DNA from: Chitinasiproducens palmae
GTDB taxonomy: Bacteria; Pseudomonadota; Gammaproteobacteria; Burkholderiales; Burkholderiaceae
Direction: 5' to 3'
Assembly (NCBI RefSeq): GCF_900095735.1
Contig: NZ_FNLO01000001.1
Span: 418,634-482,633 of the forward strand
DNA length: 64,000 nucleotides
Below are positions 1 to 8,269 of the stretch, one piece after another. The notes under the pieces are model-generated. The model had not been told where the DNA came from. It searched no databases and saw only the letters and a program-made list of their open reading frames with translations. Both the position numbers and the translations under genes were made by a program. Position 1 is the first letter of the stretch. The number at the start of each line of letters is the position of its first letter.

Positions 1-489
<489 letters not shown>

Positions 490-1686
490 TCACTTTTTCA
501 GGACTTCGGCAAAACAGTTCGCAACGTACTCGATATTGCCTTCGTTCAGGCCGGCCACGCAGATACGCCCCGAGCGGACCAGATAGACGCCGTATGCTTC
601 GCGCAGCGTGTCGACCTGCTCGGCGCTCAAGCCGGTGTAGCTGAACATGCCGCGCTGCGTGAGGATGTACGAGAAGTCGCCATCCGGCACCTTTTGCGAC
701 AGCACCGCGTGCAGACGTTCGCGCATCGCCTTGATGCGCTCGCGCATCGCGGCAACCTCCTTCTCCCACATCGCGAACAGCCGGGCGTCGCCCAGCACGG
801 CGGCCACGACCTCGCTGCCATGCAGGACCGGACTCGAGTAATTGCGGCGGACCGACGATTTCAATTGCCCGAGCACCCGGCCCGCACTTTCGGCGTCCTC
901 GCAGACGACGCTGAGACCGCCGACGCGTTCGCCGTAGAGCGACAGGTTCTTCGAGAACGAGTTCGCCGCGAGAAACACCACGCCGGCATCGGCCATCGCG
1001 CGGATCGGCCAGGCGTCCTCCGCCAGGCCATCGCCGAAGCCCTGGTAGGCCATGTCCATGAACGGCAGCAGTTCGCGCGCCTTGACCACCTCGATCACCC
1101 GCGACCACTGCTCGCGATTCAGGTCGATGCCGGTCGGGTTATGGCAACACGGATGCAGCAGGACGATGCTCTGCGCAGGCAGGCCCGACAGCGTGTCGAG
1201 CATCGCGTCGAAACGCAGGCCGTTGCTCGCGGCATCGTAGTACGGGTAGGTATTGACGGTGAAACCCGCGCCCTGGAACAGCGCCGTGTGGTTGTCCCAG
1301 GTCGGATCGCTGACCCACACCTGACTGTCTGGGAAGTAGCGCTTCAGGAAGTCAGCGCCGACCTTCAGTGCACCGGAGCCGCCGATCGACTGGATGGTCG
1401 CGACGCGTCCTTCGGCGAGCGCCTTGTGGTCGGCGCCAAATACCAGTTGCTGCACGCCCTTGCGATAGGCGGGCGAGCCCTCCATCGGCAGGTAGAGACG
1501 CGGCAGAGCCTGTGCCTGCGCGATCCGTTCGGCTTCCTTGACACTGGCCAGCAGCGGCACGTCGCCGTTCTCGTCGTAATACAGGCCGATCGACAGCGCC
1601 GCCTTCGTCGGGCGGGGATCTTTCGAATAGGCCTCCATCAGGCCAAGGATCGGGTCGCCGGGGTAGGCATCAACGCGTTCGAACAT
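490..1686 (-). CDS. tyrB: Aromatic amino acid aminotransferase (class I PLP)
   Basis: The 398-residue protein is a full-length class I aminotransferase, starting [16 protein letters not shown]. It transfers the amino group between aromatic amino acids (possibly aspartate too) and 2-oxoglutarate in the cytoplasm. The PLP-binding lysine sits in [15 protein letters not shown]. Family motifs HPCCHNPTG (substrate/PLP binding) and the C-terminal [10 protein letters not shown] arginine region are present. The ATG at 1686 matches family length; the frame stays open upstream to 2175 but that part overlaps kynA in another frame. No strong ribosome-binding site is visible. The gene follows kynA in the same direction with an 85-bp gap, so the two may be transcribed together. 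Aspartate versus aromatic preference cannot be decided from sequence. Confidence 0.93.
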   Translation of the reverse strand: MFERVDAYPGDPILGLMEAYSKDPRPTKAALSIGLYYDENGDVPLLASVKEAERIAQAQALPRLYLPMEGSPAYRKGVQQLVFGADHKALAEGRVATIQSIGGSGALKVGADFLKRYFPDSQVWVSDPTWDNHTALFQGAGFTVNTYPYYDAASNGLRFDAMLDTLSGLPAQSIVLLHPCCHNPTGIDLNREQWSRVIEVVKARELLPFMDMAYQGFGDGLAEDAWPIRAMADAGVVFLAANSFSKNLSLYGERVGGLSVVCEDAESAGRVLGQLKSSVRRNYSSPVLHGSEVVAAVLGDARLFAMWEKEVAAMRERIKAMRERLHAVLSQKVPDGDFSYILTQRGMFSYTGLSAEQVDTLREAYGVYLVRSGRICVAGLNEGNIEYVANCFAEVLKK

Positions 1687-1771
1687 GGTGACTGTCAATC
1701 GGTGAGTGGATCGGTAATGAACGGCTCGGGCGCGGGGCGATCGCTTTGCGCTCGGAACCGCGAGTGTAGCG

Positions 1772-2644
1772 TCAAAGCTGGGTGCGAAGTTGCCAAAGCT
1801 CGGGGAACAGGACGACATCGAGCATCTTGCGAAGATACGTGGCGCCGCTGGTGCCGCCGGTGCCTGTCTTGAAACCGATGATGCGTTCGACGGTGGTGAC
1901 GTGCCGGAAGCGCCATTGGCGGAAGCGGTCCTCGATGTCGACCAAGTCCTCGGCGAGCTGATACAGGTCCCAGTACCGGCGCGGTTCGCGGTAGACGGCG
2001 AGCCAGGCGGCCTCGACCGTTGCGTCGTACACCGTCGGACCGGTCCAGTCGCGCTCCAGACGCGCCGCGTCGATCTCGAAGCCGCGTCGCGCAAGCAGGC
2101 GAACCGCCTCGTCGTACAGCGACGGCTCGGCCAGCACGGTGGCGAGCGCGTCGTGCAGTTCCGGTCGGTGCGCATGCGGCTTGAGCATCTGCTCGTTCTT
2201 GTTGCCCAGCCGGAACTCGATCTCGCGGTATTGATGCGACTGGAAGCCCGACGAGGAGCCGAGCGAGCCGCGCATCAGCGTGTAGTCCGACGGCGTCAAG
2301 GTAGCCAGCACGTTCCAGCCGGTGACGATCTGCTCGAAGATCCGCTTGACTCGCGACAGCATCTTGAACGCGGGGTCGAGCTCGTCATTGCGCACGCACA
2401 GCAGCGCGGCACGCAACTCGTGCAGCGCGAGTTTCATCCAAAGCTCGCTCGTGTGGTGCTGGATGATGAACAGCATTTCGTCGTGCTCGCCCGACAGTGG
2501 CTTCTGCGCGGCGAGCAGCGTGTCCAACTGCAGGTAGTCGCCATAGCTCATCGACTTGCTGAAGTCGAGTTTGGCGTCGTGCCACCCTTCGCTCGCCGGA
2601 CGGGGACTGTTGAAGGGGCAGGTCGGAGGCGTGTCTTCGTTCAT
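1772..2644 (-). CDS. kynA: Tryptophan 2,3-dioxygenase
   Basis: A 290-residue heme dioxygenase that opens the indole ring of tryptophan to N-formylkynurenine, the first step of the kynurenine pathway. The sequence has the family core [21 protein letters not shown], the substrate segment [18 protein letters not shown] and the C-terminal [12 protein letters not shown]. The ATG at 2644 gives [11 protein letters not shown]; the 50 upstream residues are arginine-rich non-family sequence reading into the promoter. It is divergent from an Lrp/AsnC gene that probably controls it. kynB and kynU, often next to kynA in Burkholderiales, are not in this window. Confidence 0.94.
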   Translation of the reverse strand: MNEDTPPTCPFNSPRPASEGWHDAKLDFSKSMSYGDYLQLDTLLAAQKPLSGEHDEMLFIIQHHTSELWMKLALHELRAALLCVRNDELDPAFKMLSRVKRIFEQIVTGWNVLATLTPSDYTLMRGSLGSSSGFQSHQYREIEFRLGNKNEQMLKPHAHRPELHDALATVLAEPSLYDEAVRLLARRGFEIDAARLERDWTGPTVYDATVEAAWLAVYREPRRYWDLYQLAEDLVDIEDRFRQWRFRHVTTVERIIGFKTGTGGTSGATYLRKMLDVVLFPELWQLRTQL

Positions 2645-2821
2645 GGGGGACGTGGGGCGTGCGTGGCGAAGGCCCGGTCGTCGCCGGGCCGTTTCCGCAG
2701 GTGCTTCGAAGCGACAATAATAGTGAGTAAAAATTCGAATGTGCTTGCGAAAAATACGGCGCCTGCGCCGCACTTTCGCATAGAATCGCCGCAAACCGAC
2801 TTAATAAGACAGGAGATTGCC
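2645..2821. promoter_or_regulatory. Divergent kynA / lrp-type regulator promoter region
   Basis: This 177-bp spacer is clearly more AT-rich than its surroundings at 2715-2765 (runs such as AATAATAGTGAGTAAAAATTC). It separates two divergent genes. The right-hand gene has a good Shine-Dalgarno AGGAG at 2811-2815, six bases before its GTG. An Lrp/AsnC regulator with a divergent target commonly binds here; exact -35/-10 boxes were not assigned. Confidence 0.55.
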
Positions 2822-3307
2822 GTGACGCTGGATGCGATCGACATGCGGATTCTGCATTGCCTGGAGAGCAACGGCCGCATCAGCAATCAGGATCTGGCTG
2901 CCCGCGTGGCGCTGTCTCCGTCGGCCTGCCTGCGTCGCGTCAAGCTGCTCGAAGAGGCGGGCGTCATCGCCGGCTATCACTGCGACATCGACCTCAAGAA
3001 GGTCGGGCTGGAAGTCGAGGCCGTCGTGCAGGTCACGATGCGCCACGACGTCGAACATTGGCACGAAACCTTCGTCGAGGCAGTGGCAGCGTGGCCGGAG
3101 GTGCTCGACGCGCTGATCATCACCGGCTCGTGCAGCTATCTGTTGGTGGTGCACACGCGTGACCTCGCGCACTACTCGGACTTCATCGTCAATCGCCTCT
3201 ATCGTACGCCAGGCGTGATGAACATCACCTCGAACATTGTCCTTGGGTCGCTCAAGCGGCGCGGCTCGGTGACCGGCCTGTTGCGCGCCAGCGCCAGCCG
3301 GGGCTGA
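2822..3307 (+). CDS. Lrp/AsnC family regulator, probable kynurenine-pathway regulator
   Basis: A 161-residue Lrp/AsnC protein: N-terminal winged helix-turn-helix (about residues 3-60, with LDAIDMRILHCLESNGR and LSPSACLRRVKLLEEAG) followed by the ligand-binding RAM domain (about 65-145). The GTG at 2822 is chosen because AGGAG lies six bases upstream and the first residues match the family. Its position divergent from kynA resembles KynR, the Lrp-type activator of kyn genes in Pseudomonas, so tryptophan or kynurenine may be the effector (inference from context). Confidence 0.88.
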   Translation: MTLDAIDMRILHCLESNGRISNQDLAARVALSPSACLRRVKLLEEAGVIAGYHCDIDLKKVGLEVEAVVQVTMRHDVEHWHETFVEAVAAWPEVLDALIITGSCSYLLVVHTRDLAHYSDFIVNRLYRTPGVMNITSNIVLGSLKRRGSVTGLLRASASRG

Positions 3308-3603
3308 CGCGCACGGAAGGGGTCTTGCGCCCCGGAAAAGCACGTACACTCCCGATGTCGGTGCGCCAGCGCTCGCAACAGGGGTAGGCGGACCGGCGCG
3401 CTGGCTGCGGTTTGCGGCCGCGCGCGCCGCGGTGGGCGGGATGCGACGCGCCGCGCCTGGCGTGGCGGCCGGAACGGCTGTCAGACCACAGCGGCACCGT
3501 CAGCCAGCACAACGTCGGCACGACAGCTCACAACGACAGCTCACAACAACATGGGCACCAGCCCGGCCTGTTAGCGCAATGCGGCATCGCCGCCAGGGAA
3601 AGG

Positions 3604-5232
3604 ATGATTAGGCACCTGTCAATCCGTAGTCGGATCATCGCCAGCTTCGGTCTGGTGTTCGCGTTGATGATCGTGATGGCTGGGCTGGCCTACACCCGCC
3701 TGCTCAAGATCGACGACGAGGCGCGCAGCGTGCAGCGCGAGTCGGTCCAGCAGATGTACCTGATCTTCGCGATCCGCGCCGCCTGGGCCGAGAGCTACCT
3801 CGCCGCGAGCCGGATCGCCTATTCGGACGAGACCGCGGACAAGGCCAAGGCCGACCGCCTGCGCATTGTCGACTCCCGGGTGCGTACCGACGAGTTGATG
3901 TCGCGCTACGAAAGCCTGCTCAGTTCGGCGGAGGACCGGCAGGCTTTCAAGCAGTTCCGCGACGCACGCGAGAAATATCGCGCGGTGATCAACCGCTTCC
4001 TCGAACTGCCGGATGGACGCCCGGTCGAGGCGGGCGTCTTGTTCAGCGGCCAGCTGACGCAGGTCTTCGACGCGGGACGGCAACTGATCAGCGGCATCGC
4101 CGATACGCAGAAGCGTTCTGCCGACGATTCCGCCGCGCAGATCCGCAATTCGGTCTCCGACGCCGAGGCCGCAATGGCCGTGGCCTTGGTCATAGCACTC
4201 GGCGTGGCGGTGACCTGCGGCTATTTCCTCCTCAACGCGGTGACTTCGCCGCTGCGCACGATCACCGGGGTGATCGACACCATGCGTACCGGCGACCTGA
4301 CCGGACGCATCGAAAGCGACCGTCGCGACGAATTCGCGTTGCTCGAAGCCGGCTTCAATCGCATGAGCGACGAACTCACGGCGCTGGTCGGGCAGGCGCA
4401 GAAATCGTCGATGCAGGTCACGACGTCGGTCGCCGAAATCGCCGCGACCTCGAAGGAGCAGCAGGCCACCGCCGCGGAGACCGCGGCAACCACCGCCGAA
4501 ATCGGCGCGACTTCACAGCAGATCTACGGCACGTCACGCGACCTGGTACAAACCATGAGCGAGGTGACCGAGGTGGTCGATACCGCCGTCGCGCTCGCCG
4601 GCACCGGTCAGGACGGACTGTCGCGCATGAGCGAGACGATGCAGCAGGTGATGGGCGCGGCCGGCTCGATCAGCGCCAAGCTGGCCATCCTCAACGAAAA
4701 GGCCGGCAACATCAATCAGGTGGTGTCGACGATCTCGAAGGTGGCGGACCAGACCAACCTGCTGTCGCTGAATGCCGCGATCGAGGCCGAGAAGGCCGGC
4801 GAGTACGGCCGCGGCTTCGGCGTCGTCGCGACCGAGATCCGGCGTCTGGCCGACCGCACGGCGGTTGCGACCTACGACATCGAGCAGATGGTGAGGGAGA
4901 TGCAGTCGGCCGTTTCGGCGGGCGTGATGGGCATGGACAAGTTCTCCGAAGAGGTGCGCCGCGGCATTCAGGAAGTGCAGCAGGTCGGCCAGCAACTGTC
5001 GCAGGTCATCCAGCAGGTGCAGACACTGGCGCCGCGCTTCGCCGTCGTCAACGACGGCGTGCAGAATCAGGCGGGCGGTGCGGAGCAGATCACGCAGGCG
5101 CTGTCGCAACTGACCGAAGCGGCGCAGCAGACCGTCGAGTCCCTGCGCCAGTCCAACCAGGCGATCGACGATCTGACCTTGGTGGCGAACCAGCTGCGCA
5201 CCGGCGTCACGCGCTTCAAGGTCAAGGCATGA
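3604..5232 (+). CDS. wspA: WspA-type methyl-accepting chemoreceptor
   Basis: A 542-residue receptor and the sensory input of the Wsp surface-sensing pathway. It has an N-terminal membrane helix (about 11-30), a periplasmic four-helix region, a second membrane helix (about 190-210, [18 protein letters not shown]), a HAMP domain and a cytoplasmic signalling coiled coil. The kinase-contact hairpin is centred on [20 protein letters not shown]. The start at 3604 follows AGGGAAAGG and begins [12 protein letters not shown]; upstream residues in the frame are low-quality. It is first of seven consecutive wsp genes, which supports WspA over a flagellar receptor. The length matches the family (about 540). 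Confidence 0.93.
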   Translation: MIRHLSIRSRIIASFGLVFALMIVMAGLAYTRLLKIDDEARSVQRESVQQMYLIFAIRAAWAESYLAASRIAYSDETADKAKADRLRIVDSRVRTDELMSRYESLLSSAEDRQAFKQFRDAREKYRAVINRFLELPDGRPVEAGVLFSGQLTQVFDAGRQLISGIADTQKRSADDSAAQIRNSVSDAEAAMAVALVIALGVAVTCGYFLLNAVTSPLRTITGVIDTMRTGDLTGRIESDRRDEFALLEAGFNRMSDELTALVGQAQKSSMQVTTSVAEIAATSKEQQATAAETAATTAEIGATSQQIYGTSRDLVQTMSEVTEVVDTAVALAGTGQDGLSRMSETMQQVMGAAGSISAKLAILNEKAGNINQVVSTISKVADQTNLLSLNAAIEAEKAGEYGRGFGVVATEIRRLADRTAVATYDIEQMVREMQSAVSAGVMGMDKFSEEVRRGIQEVQQVGQQLSQVIQQVQTLAPRFAVVNDGVQNQAGGAEQITQALSQLTEAAQQTVESLRQSNQAIDDLTLVANQLRTGVTRFKVKA

Positions 5233-5283
5233 CGCCGGCGCGATGGCCCACGCTGCGACCACGGCACGTTTGAGCGGCGCGTC

Positions 5284-5880
5284 ATGACGATGCTGTTTCT
5301 GACTTTCCGCATCGCGCGGGACTGGTACGGGCTCGACGTGCGGCGGATCCGACGCGTGTTGCCCCTGCAAGCCCTCAAGCAGATCCCCGCCGCGCCGCAC
5401 TGGCTGGCGGGGCTCTGGCGCGACCCGAGCGACAAGCGGCATGGATCGGTGCCGGTCATCGATCTGGTTGCGCGGATGACGGGCCAGCCAGCGACACCGC
5501 GCGTCAGCACGCGTCTGTTGCTGGTCGACTACGTGCGGGCCGACCGCCCCTGGGCACCGGCGGTGCCGCTCGGCCTGATCGCCGAGCAGGCGACCGAGAC
5601 CTTGCGTGTCGGCGAGGATGCGCTGTTGCCCAGCGGTATCGACACCCCCGAGACACCGTTTCTCGGGCCGGTCTTCGCCAGCCGCAAGCACGGCCTGGTG
5701 CAGTGGGTCGAGGTGGACGCGCTGCTGGGCGCGGAGGTATGCGGCCGTCTCTATCCGGACGACGGGGGGGCGCGGGAGCTTGCTGGAAGCGGCATGGGAA
5801 GCGCCGTTGGAAGCGCCGTTGGAAGCGCTGACGGCGCCGTCGATCGGTTGGCGGCACCCGGCCGGGCACGGGAGGCGTGA
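5284..5880 (+). CDS. wspB: WspB, CheW-like coupling protein
   Basis: A 198-residue CheW-domain scaffold expected to link WspA to the WspE kinase at the inner membrane. The CheW fold covers about residues 1-150 (MTMLFLTFRIARDWYGLDV, then VIDLVARM). The C-terminal tail contains four in-frame copies of a 12-bp unit (5785-5832) giving GSGM-GSAV-GSAV-GSAD. Its TGA overlaps the start of wspC, indicating translational coupling. Confidence 0.9.
   Translation: MTMLFLTFRIARDWYGLDVRRIRRVLPLQALKQIPAAPHWLAGLWRDPSDKRHGSVPVIDLVARMTGQPATPRVSTRLLLVDYVRADRPWAPAVPLGLIAEQATETLRVGEDALLPSGIDTPETPFLGPVFASRKHGLVQWVEVDALLGAEVCGRLYPDDGGARELAGSGMGSAVGSAVGSADGAVDRLAAPGRAREA
5785..5832 (+). repeat. In-frame 12-bp minisatellite in wspB
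   Basis: Four copies of GGAAGCGCCGTT-type units at 5785, 5797, 5809 and 5821 encode GSGM, GSAV, GSAV and GSAD in the C-terminal tail of WspB, outside the CheW domain. Confidence 0.92.
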
Positions 5881-7382
5881 TGATGGCGGCGACCGTCGAC
5901 ACCCGCATCGCGACGATTCTGCAGCGCGCCACCGGACTCGAGCCCGCGTTGTTGGGCCCGAGCGCGGTCCGTCACGCGTTGCAGGCGCGGATGCAAACGC
6001 GCGACATCTGCGAGACCGGCGAATACGCACGCGTCCTGGCGGCGGACGCCGCGGAGCTGCAGGCGCTGATCGAGGCGGTGGTCGTTCCCGAGACCTGGTT
6101 TTTCCGGCATCCCGGTGCCTTTACCGCGCTGCTGGCACGTTTGCCGCAACGCATCCGGCGGCCGGGCGACGGACCGCTGCACATCCTGTGTGCGCCCTGT
6201 TCGACGGGCGAGGAAGCCTACTCGATCGCCATCGCGCTGCTCGATGCCGGACTCGCTCCCGAGCAATTCGAGATCGATGCGCGCGACATCAGCGCGGCCG
6301 CACTTGCGATGGCGCGTCGGGGAATTTACGGAAACAACGCGTTCCGATCGCACGACCTGGCCTTCCGCGCCCGCCATTTCACGCCGCAGGACGGCGGCTG
6401 GCGTATCGACGACCGGGTGCGTGCGTCGGTGCGCTTCGGCGTGGGCAATCTGGTCGCGCGCGAATTCGGCGCGGGCCAACGCTTCGACGCGATCTTCTGT
6501 CGAAACGTGTTGATCTATTTCCCGCGCGAGGTCCAGCTCGGCGTGTTGAACACGCTTACGCAGCGGCTGGCCGACGATGGCCTGCTGTTCGTCGGGCCGG
6601 CCGAAGGCAGTCTGGCGTTGGCCGCCGGGCTGCGCAGCCTTGCCGAACATGGCGCTTTCGGCTTCTTCCGGTCAAGCGCGGCCGGTGCGCTGCCGCGCCG
6701 GACGCCTTTCGGCGGCGTTCGTCGCGACGGTGTGCCGAACGCCGGCGCCAGACTCGGCGGCGGGCAAACCGCGACACTGTCCAGCGCGCGCCGAAGTGCC
6801 GCGCTGGCCGCGCCTGGCGGAGCGGCGCAGGGCGCCCTCGGGCGCCCTGCCGCCGCGCCAGCGCCGCGGCCGCCCGCGGGCACCGCAGCGTCGCTTGCGC
6901 CGCCCCGTGCCGGCGGCGCGCAGACGGCTGCGCAAAACCGGCGCGCTGAATCGGCAGTCTCGGCAGTCTCGGCAGTCGCGATGCCGAAGCCAGGGCCGGC
7001 GAGCGGGCCGACCGCGTCGCTGTCGCCCGGCGCCACCGCCGTTGCGGCGGCCGTACGCCACGCGACGACGCTCTCGGATGCGGGGCGGCTCGACGCGGCC
7101 GATGCCGCGCTCGGCGAGGCGCTGGCGACGTATGGACCATCGGCCGATGCGTTCTACCTGAAAGGCGCGCTGGCCGACGCGCGCGGCCGCGCGGACGATG
7201 CGCTGGACTGCTACCGCAAGGCGCTGTATCTCGACGCCAATCATCGCGACACCCTCCTGATGTTGAGCGCGCGTCTGGAGGCGCGCGGCGACCGCGACGG
7301 CGCGCGGCGTTTATTGGGTCGGGCCCGACGCGCCGAAGCGCAGGCGGGTGGGGGCGGGCAGGCGAGCGGGGTTGAGCAATGA
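5880..7382 (+). CDS. wspC: WspC, CheR-type methyltransferase with C-terminal TPR
   Basis: About 500 residues. It is predicted to methylate glutamates of WspA using S-adenosylmethionine and so set receptor gain. The N-terminal CheR-N helices are followed by the SAM-binding domain with CAPCSTGEEAYSIAIALL and FCRNVLIYFPREV. A long Ala/Pro/Arg-rich linker (about residues 270-395) leads to C-terminal TPR-like repeats (about 410-480, AFYLKGALADARGRADDAL). GTG at 5877, ATG at 5880 and ATG at 5883 are all in frame; ATG 5880 is preferred from the GGAGG at 5871 and the overlap with the wspB stop. The linker holds a 9-bp repeat encoding AVS near 6956-6982. Confidence 0.9.
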   Translation: MMAATVDTRIATILQRATGLEPALLGPSAVRHALQARMQTRDICETGEYARVLAADAAELQALIEAVVVPETWFFRHPGAFTALLARLPQRIRRPGDGPLHILCAPCSTGEEAYSIAIALLDAGLAPEQFEIDARDISAAALAMARRGIYGNNAFRSHDLAFRARHFTPQDGGWRIDDRVRASVRFGVGNLVAREFGAGQRFDAIFCRNVLIYFPREVQLGVLNTLTQRLADDGLLFVGPAEGSLALAAGLRSLAEHGAFGFFRSSAAGALPRRTPFGGVRRDGVPNAGARLGGGQTATLSSARRSAALAAPGGAAQGALGRPAAAPAPRPPAGTAASLAPPRAGGAQTAAQNRRAESAVSAVSAVAMPKPGPASGPTASLSPGATAVAAAVRHATTLSDAGRLDAADAALGEALATYGPSADAFYLKGALADARGRADDALDCYRKALYLDANHRDTLLMLSARLEARGDRDGARRLLGRARRAEAQAGGGGQASGVEQ

Positions 7383-8269
7383 CCGTCGACGTTACCGACG
7401 ACAGCACCGATGGCGGTCAGGGCGGCCCGAGCGGCGGCGGTGCCCCGCAGGCGAATGCGGAGCGCCCCGCCACGGCGGGGACGCCAGCGATGCACGCGGT
7501 GCCAGCGCGCTTCGAGGCGGTCGACGATTGCTGGAACCGGATCGGCGTCTACGGCGACGCCAGTTGCGAACGGCTGGCCGAGGCAATTCACTGTCGCAAC
7601 TGCGAGGTATACGCCAGCGCGGCGATTCGATTATTGGACCGCGTGCCTGTGGATATGGCGGCGCCGGGCCTGGACGACACCGTGCCGCGTGCACCGGGCA
7701 TGGAAAGCGGCGCGGACGGCGCGCTGGCCGGCGCATCGGATGTCGCATCGACGGGTGCATCGACGGGTGCATCAAAGGGTGCATCGACGGGTGCATCAAC
7801 GGGTGCATTGAATGACGCAGCGGACGGCGATGCAGCGGTCATCGGGCGTTTCCTGGTGTTTCGGGTGGGCGACGAATGGCTGGGCCTGTCCGCGCGGGCC
7901 ATCGCGCAGGTGGTGCCGGAGCCGCCGATCGTGCCGATCGCCAAGCGCCGCGGCGGCTTGCGCCCGGGTATTGCCAATGTCGCGGGCGCGCCGACCGTGG
8001 CGCTGCGCCTGGCGCGCCTGTTGGAAATCGCCGAACGTCCGCGGCAGGGCGGCTTGAGCGTCGTGTTCGAGCACGACGGGCACCGTACCCTGCTCGCGGT
8101 GGATGAAGTGGCCGATGTGATCACGGTGCGCGCCTTGCACCGTCTGCCCGCAACGCTGGATCGGGCACTGCAACACTACGCATTCGCCACCGCGGTGTGG
8201 CGCGATCGTCCGGTCGGGCTGCTCGACGCCGAGCGCCTGAACGAGGGCATCGCCAGGGGGCTGCGATGA
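7379..8269 (+). CDS. wspD: WspD, second CheW-like coupling protein
   Basis: A 296-residue protein overlapping wspC by 4 bp. The N-terminal part (residues about 42-82) has the WspD segment DDCWNRIGVYGDASCERL with cysteines CRNCEVY. The CheW domain occupies about 155-290 (FLVFRVGDEWLGLSARAIAQ). Between them lies a low-complexity linker built from five 12-bp repeats. It is a scaffold of the receptor-kinase array together with WspB. Confidence 0.9.
   Translation: MTVDVTDDSTDGGQGGPSGGGAPQANAERPATAGTPAMHAVPARFEAVDDCWNRIGVYGDASCERLAEAIHCRNCEVYASAAIRLLDRVPVDMAAPGLDDTVPRAPGMESGADGALAGASDVASTGASTGASKGASTGASTGALNDAADGDAAVIGRFLVFRVGDEWLGLSARAIAQVVPEPPIVPIAKRRGGLRPGIANVAGAPTVALRLARLLEIAERPRQGGLSVVFEHDGHRTLLAVDEVADVITVRALHRLPATLDRALQHYAFATAVWRDRPVGLLDAERLNEGIARGLR
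7745..7804 (+). repeat. In-frame 12-bp minisatellite in wspD
   Basis: Five copies of GCATCGACGGGT (variants GCATCAAAGGGT and GCATCAACGGGT) start at 7745, 7757, 7769, 7781 and 7793. Each encodes four residues (ASTG or ASKG), so copy-number change would lengthen or shorten the linker without a frameshift. Confidence 0.95.
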
